Shown here piece after piece: positions 23,321 through 26,400 of a stretch of DNA of 26,400 nt (position 1 is its first letter; every line of letters begins with the position of its first letter). The stretch is taken from the NCBI GenBank assembly GCA_964598695.1, contig CAZRDB010000054.1, forward strand, positions 1 to 26,400, read 5' to 3'. The stretch is from CAZRDB01 sp964598695. GTDB taxonomy: Bacteria; Armatimonadota; Zipacnadia; UBA1398. Under the pieces are notes generated by a model, which saw nothing but the letters and a program-made list of their open reading frames with translations, had not been told where the DNA came from and ran no database searches. Both the position numbers and the translations under genes were made by a program.

Positions 23321-23500
23321 GCGGGTCCCCTCTCACTTCGAGCCGTCGGAGGGCCACCGCGAGAGGGGCGCGTCGGACAGCCGCCGGGTCCCCTCCGTGC
23401 CTGGCAGCCCGTGCGCGGGGGATGTTCCGCCGAGCGGGGCCGGTTCCCTCTCCGCGACGGGGACCGCACTCCGGCTGCCGAGCCGGCGCTCACGCACGGG
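23321..23500. other. intergenic region upstream of the pseudopilin
   Basis: 180 bases between two minus-strand genes. It contains two similar GGGTCCCCTC stretches (about 23323 and 23387) and a CCGGCT-CGGC-AGCCGG hairpin soon after the permease stop. I see no convincing -10 element. Confidence 0.4.
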
Positions 23501-24802
23501 TCACTTGGGCAGGAGCGCCTCCAGCGCGAGGTAGGCCGCCAGGCCGGAGACCGCCGCGACGCACACCCACGAGATGACGTTGTGGACGCGGGAGTTGGTG
23601 TGCTCCTTCATGAAACGCCGGTCGTTGGCGAGGCAGACCATGCATAGGAGCACGGCCGGGAGCAGCAGGCCGTTGAGCACCTGCGAGATGTACATGATCG
23701 GCAGCAGCGGCGCGTTGGGCCACAGGACGGCTCCGGCGCCGAGCACGATCAGCGAGGTGTAGATCACGTAGAACTCCGGCGCCTCGCCGAACTTGCGGTC
23801 GAGACCGCGCTCCCAGCCGATCCCCTCGGTGACCTGGTAGGCGGTTGCGAGCGGGAGGATCGAGGCTGCGAAGAGGCTGGCGTTCAGCAGTCCGAACGCG
23901 AACAGGACCGCGCAGTTGGGGCCGGCGAGCGGGCGGAGCGCTTCGGCGGCTTGGTCGATGGAGTCGACGCGCAGGCCGGAGGCATGGATGGTCGAGGCGC
24001 AGGTCATCACGATGAAGAAGACGACGACGAGCGCCCCCACGCAGCCCACGAGCACGTCGAGCACCGTGTAGCGGTACTGGGCCATGGTGATACCCTTGTC
24101 GGCGACGGCGGCCTGCTGGTAGAACTGCATCCACGGCGCGATGGTGGTGCCGACGATCGCGACCAGCATGGTCGCGTAGCCCGGCTCGGGCGACCAGGTC
24201 GGGACCAACGCCCCGGCGACCTTGCCCCACTCCGGCCTCGCCAGCAGCCCCGAGATCGGGTACGCGAGGTAGACCAGGCAGGCGGCGAGGAAGACCTTCT
24301 CGACCGTCTTCTGGTTGCCGCGCACGACCACCCACCAGACCAGCACGGCCGCGAGCGGCACCGCGATCGGCCGTGCCAGCGCGCCGATCCGCGCGGGGTC
24401 GGCCGCGCCCCACGTCTCGGCGACGATCCGCGCGAGGATCTCCGAGGAGGAGGCGACGCCGGCGAACTCGGCCATCGTGTTGGCGAGGTTGGTGACCAGG
24501 AGGCCGAGCAGGAGCCAGAAGGTGACCTTGAGGCCGAAACGCTCGCGGATCAGGTCGGCGAGCCCCTTGCCCGAGGCGGCGCCCATGCGGGCCGACATCT
24601 CCTGGATCACGAACAGGAACAGCCCGACGGGCAGCAGCGTCCACATCGTCGCGAGGCCGTAGTTGCCCCCCGCGAGCGAGTAGGTCGCGATGCCGCCGGC
24701 GTCGTTGTCGACGTTGGCCGTGATGATCCCGGGGCCGACGGCGGCGAGGATCAGGCCGAGCGACCGCCAGCGGCGGTTGTGCGTCCAGGCGCCGAGACGC
24801 AT
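23501..24802 (-). CDS. NRAMP-family divalent cation transporter with atypical metal site (probably Mg2+-type)
   Basis: 433 residues, about eleven hydrophobic segments, ATG 24802 with GGGAGGA upstream. Segment 1 reads VGPGIITANVDNDAGGIATY (22-41): the Gly-Pro-Gly of NRAMP is kept, but the metal motif DPGN is replaced by DNDAGG. Segment 6 has GTTIAPWMQFYQQAAV where classical NRAMPs have MPH, so the soft Met ligand that favours Mn/Fe is missing; Ala takes its place and His is Trp. The gene starts 17 bases after the stop of an MgtE-sensor-like gene. Known: NRAMP-related Mg2+ transporters also lack the Met ligand. Inference: it moves a hard cation such as Mg2+ under control of its neighbour. Ion specificity is unproven; classical Mn2+/Fe2+ transport remains the alternative. 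Confidence 0.85.
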   Translation of the reverse strand: MRLGAWTHNRRWRSLGLILAAVGPGIITANVDNDAGGIATYSLAGGNYGLATMWTLLPVGLFLFVIQEMSARMGAASGKGLADLIRERFGLKVTFWLLLGLLVTNLANTMAEFAGVASSSEILARIVAETWGAADPARIGALARPIAVPLAAVLVWWVVVRGNQKTVEKVFLAACLVYLAYPISGLLARPEWGKVAGALVPTWSPEPGYATMLVAIVGTTIAPWMQFYQQAAVADKGITMAQYRYTVLDVLVGCVGALVVVFFIVMTCASTIHASGLRVDSIDQAAEALRPLAGPNCAVLFAFGLLNASLFAASILPLATAYQVTEGIGWERGLDRKFGEAPEFYVIYTSLIVLGAGAVLWPNAPLLPIMYISQVLNGLLLPAVLLCMVCLANDRRFMKEHTNSRVHNVISWVCVAAVSGLAAYLALEALLPK

Positions 24803-24819
24803 GGCGTCGTCCTCCCGCC

Positions 24820-26103
24820 CTAGGATGTGGCCCGCGCGAAGGCCTTGGGGATCCGCTTCTTCCACGAGGTGGGGATCACGGCGTCGATCGCGTCATCGGC
24901 CGTGACGATGCCCTGCAGTCGCCCTTCGTCATCGACGACGGGGATGGAGAGCAGGTTGTAGCGGGCGACGAGGCGCGCCACGTCGCGCTGGTCAGTCTCG
25001 GGCGTGACGCAGACCGGATCGTGCTCGACGAGGCGGTCGATCAGTTCCCCAGGGTCGGCCGTCACCAAGCGGATGAGGGGGAAGAAGCCCATCAGACGGC
25101 CGTCGTCGTCGACCACGTGGACGTAGTAGACGGCATCGGTCTCGGCCGCCTCGCGCCGCACCTGCTCGAGCGCGGCGGCGACGGTGATCCCCTGCCGGAT
25201 CGAGACCTCCTCGACAGTCATCAGGCCGCCGGCCGAGTCCTCGGGATAGGAGAGGAGCTGCCGGAGATCGGCCGCCTCCTCCGCCTCCATCAGGCCGAGC
25301 AGCGCGTTCTGCCGGTCCTCGGGGAGTTCCTGGAGGAGGTCGGCGCCCTCGTCGGGATCCATCTCGTCGATCAGGTCGGAGGCCTGCTGGTCCGTCAGCT
25401 CGTTGATGACGGCGACCAGGGCGTCGCGCTCCATCTCCTGCATCGCGTCCGCGGCGACCTCCTCATCCATCGCGCCGAGGAAGGCCGCGCGCTCCGGGGC
25501 GCTCAGCTCCTCCGCGATGTCCGCGAGGTCGGCGGGGTGCATGCGGCGCATGACGTCCCGCGTGCGGTCGGCCTGGATGTCGTCGTCGACCGAGGGGAGC
25601 TGGAGGTGCTCCCAGGCGATCAGCCGCTCCGGGAAGTGGACGCGGAGCAGACGGCAGAGCCCGAGGACGAAGTGCTCCCAGCCGAGCCGTCGCAGGATGC
25701 CGCGGGTGCCGATGTCGGCATGGGTCAGCAGCACGCAGCTCCCGACGGCTCCGATCTTGAGGTCGTGGATGCGGACGACGCGCTTGCCGGAGACATCGAC
25801 GATCTGCTTGTCGAGGAGGTCGCCCCGGAGGCGGATCAGCTCGCCCTGGCTGGTCGGCTCGGGCGTTCCCGCGGCGCCGTCGTGCAGCCGAACGCCCTCC
25901 TGCGAGGTCGAGCGAACGGCCGACCACGGGTAGTAGACGGGGGAGCGTTGCCCATCGGGGAGGACGGCGACCTCGGTGATCACCGGGAAGCGGTCCTCGG
26001 CCCGAACGATCAGGTCCTGGAGCCGCCCGTAGGCGGCGCCATCCGCCTGCTGCACGCCGTAGCGAAGGATGGCGGACAGGTACGACTCGGCAAAGAAGAC
26101 CAT
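24820..26103 (-). CDS. soluble PRC-like/MgtE_N/CBS-CBS protein, stand-alone MgtE sensor half
   Basis: 427 residues, no transmembrane helix. Residues about 22-60 and 93-125 look like two PRC-barrel-type beta segments. Residues 188-292 are the MgtE_N helical domain (HPADLADIAEELSAPERAAF, ending in the family motif SYPEDSAGGLMT). Residues about 295-350 and 358-412 are two CBS domains (LLSIPVVDDEGRLQGIVTADD). The MgtE transmembrane domain is absent; the protein ends at KKRIPKAFARATS. Known: in MgtE this half binds Mg2+ and closes the channel. Many acidic residues in the domain interfaces are kept. Inference: it senses Mg2+ and gates or assembles with the NRAMP-like permease encoded 17 bases downstream. 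ATG 26103 is preceded by GGAG; the in-frame upstream residues lack an SD. Confidence 0.9.
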   Translation of the reverse strand: MVFFAESYLSAILRYGVQQADGAAYGRLQDLIVRAEDRFPVITEVAVLPDGQRSPVYYPWSAVRSTSQEGVRLHDGAAGTPEPTSQGELIRLRGDLLDKQIVDVSGKRVVRIHDLKIGAVGSCVLLTHADIGTRGILRRLGWEHFVLGLCRLLRVHFPERLIAWEHLQLPSVDDDIQADRTRDVMRRMHPADLADIAEELSAPERAAFLGAMDEEVAADAMQEMERDALVAVINELTDQQASDLIDEMDPDEGADLLQELPEDRQNALLGLMEAEEAADLRQLLSYPEDSAGGLMTVEEVSIRQGITVAAALEQVRREAAETDAVYYVHVVDDDGRLMGFFPLIRLVTADPGELIDRLVEHDPVCVTPETDQRDVARLVARYNLLSIPVVDDEGRLQGIVTADDAIDAVIPTSWKKRIPKAFARATS

Positions 26104-26138
26104 CTTCGCACGCTCCGCTCCGTGGGCCCCGACAACGG

Positions 26139-26170
26139 AAAACGCCCCGCCGGATCGTCCGGTCGGGGCG
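26139..26170 (-). terminator. intrinsic terminator in the leader of the MgtE-like/NRAMP operon
   Basis: On the minus strand the arms 26158-26170 and 26143-26154 form a 12-bp GC-rich stem with one bulged A and a CGA loop, followed by TTTT (26139-26142). The distance to the start codon at 26103 is only 35 bases, with no room for a promoter in between, so the transcript must read through it. This suggests attenuation. Confidence 0.7.
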
Positions 26171-26200
26171 CGCAGGGGCACACGGCGCGGCTACGAGGTT

Positions 26201-26308
26201 CTAGCCTTCGCCGACACCTCCCTGGCCGCCACGACAGGCGACGAACCGACAGCCGTCAGGCCGTTGGCCGGGTGTCTCACACGTACTTTGTGGGTTACCT
26301 GCGTCCAT
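26201..26308 (-). CDS. possible 35-residue leader peptide or upstream small protein
   Basis: ATG 26308 to TAG 26201, in the leader of the MgtE-like gene, 30 bases before the terminator stem. The peptide has three Cys (10, 20, 25), two Pro-containing turns and a Gly-rich C-terminus (CRGGQGGVGEG). Third codon positions are only about half G/C, far below the neighbouring genes, and no clear SD is seen, so coding is doubtful. The frame stays open up to 26389 (upstream ATG). Confidence 0.25.
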   Translation of the reverse strand: MDAGNPQSTCETPGQRPDGCRFVACRGGQGGVGEG

Positions 26309-26400
26309 CGTCACACTCTGAGGATCGAGTCCTCCGGCAAATGGGAAGCGCCCGGCGCGGGACATGTCGTGCCAGTTTGCGCCGGACACCTTCGCGTATT

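Larger units (their letters stand above)
26104..26400 (-). promoter_or_regulatory. 297-base leader region of the MgtE-like/NRAMP operon
   Basis: It contains the small frame 26201-26308, the terminator at 26139-26170 and an inverted repeat GAGGA-CTCGA-TCCTC (about 26321-26335). GCCCCGAC in the terminator 5' arm can instead pair with GTCGGGGC (26127-26134) just after the T-run. No M-box (ykoK) or yybP-ykoY riboswitch consensus was recognised. A promoter inside the window was not found. Confidence 0.45.

Noticed and set aside
26201..26308. Cys-rich 35-residue peptide as a RiPP precursor
   Set aside because: No modification enzyme nearby, weak start signal, and third-position composition unlike real genes here. 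It was kept only as a doubtful leader frame.
26104..26400. M-box (ykoK) or yybP-ykoY riboswitch upstream of the MgtE-like gene
   Set aside because: The conserved core blocks, such as the GGUGAGGCUCCU region and the AAAGACGCC block of the M-box, were not found on reading. A covariance-model search (Infernal with RF00380 and RF00080) would decide.

Overview
This is a very GC-rich bacterial chromosome fragment. It has no mobile elements, no CRISPR array and no phage genes. The best lineage clue is a short pseudopilin (22712-23320) whose N-terminal helix continues into the FPVFAKAREKARQTSCLSN block and ends with an H-x9-DG motif. This block is multiplied in Armatimonadota genomes. Secreted PA14/HExxH proteins, a URO-D-like enzyme and Gfo/Idh plus sugar-isomerase genes fit the same environmental, sugar-degrading lifestyle. 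The phylum is an inference. Two N-runs (100 and 10 bases) show that this is a draft scaffold, and the 10-base run falls inside tadA.

Layout. (1) 1-2423, minus strand: a sugar operon of Gfo/Idh/MocA dehydrogenase, TIM-barrel sugar isomerase/epimerase and ROK sugar kinase (cut by the window edge). (2) 2635-7093: two secreted PA14-type proteins with different HExxH metallopeptidase domains face each other. Between them lie a small caspase/CHAT-like protein and a cluster of palindromic REP-like repeats interrupted by a scaffold gap. (3) 7176-8232: an apparent mixed operon with promoter, tRNA-Arg(CCG), tRNA-Arg(CCT), tadA, tRNA-Ser(CGA), tRNA-Ser(GGA) and a strong intrinsic terminator. (4) 8244-13665, minus: an ADP-ribosylglycohydrolase, then a group made of zinc-ribbon membrane protein, anchored SNase-like nuclease and a large secreted glycosidase-like TIM-barrel protein. 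(5) 13729-18188, minus: a tightly packed operon of wHTH-PAS histidine kinase, receiver-only response regulator, PfkB sugar kinase, NlpC/P60 peptidase and EamA exporter. (6) 18318-20596: a URO-D-like enzyme, an orphan AbrB-type regulator, and an unrecognised 260-residue acidic protein with a Pro-Gly linker and a duplicated motif. (7) 20759-22715: an OmpR-type regulator and its membrane histidine kinase, overlapping, probably with their own promoter. (8) 22712-23320, minus: the pseudopilin. (9) 23501-26103, minus: a soluble protein equivalent to the cytosolic sensor half of MgtE (MgtE_N plus two CBS domains, here preceded by PRC-like repeats), followed 17 bases later by an NRAMP-fold transporter without the usual metal-site motifs. 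An intrinsic terminator sits about 35 bases before the first start codon, too close for a separate promoter.

The most interesting part is the right-hand end. An MgtE-type magnesium sensor is separated from its own channel and paired with an atypical NRAMP permease, behind a leader that looks built for attenuation. The second is the tRNA/tadA operon. The REP-like units, with a fixed 42-base module spacing, and the minimal caspase-like protein are also worth checking.
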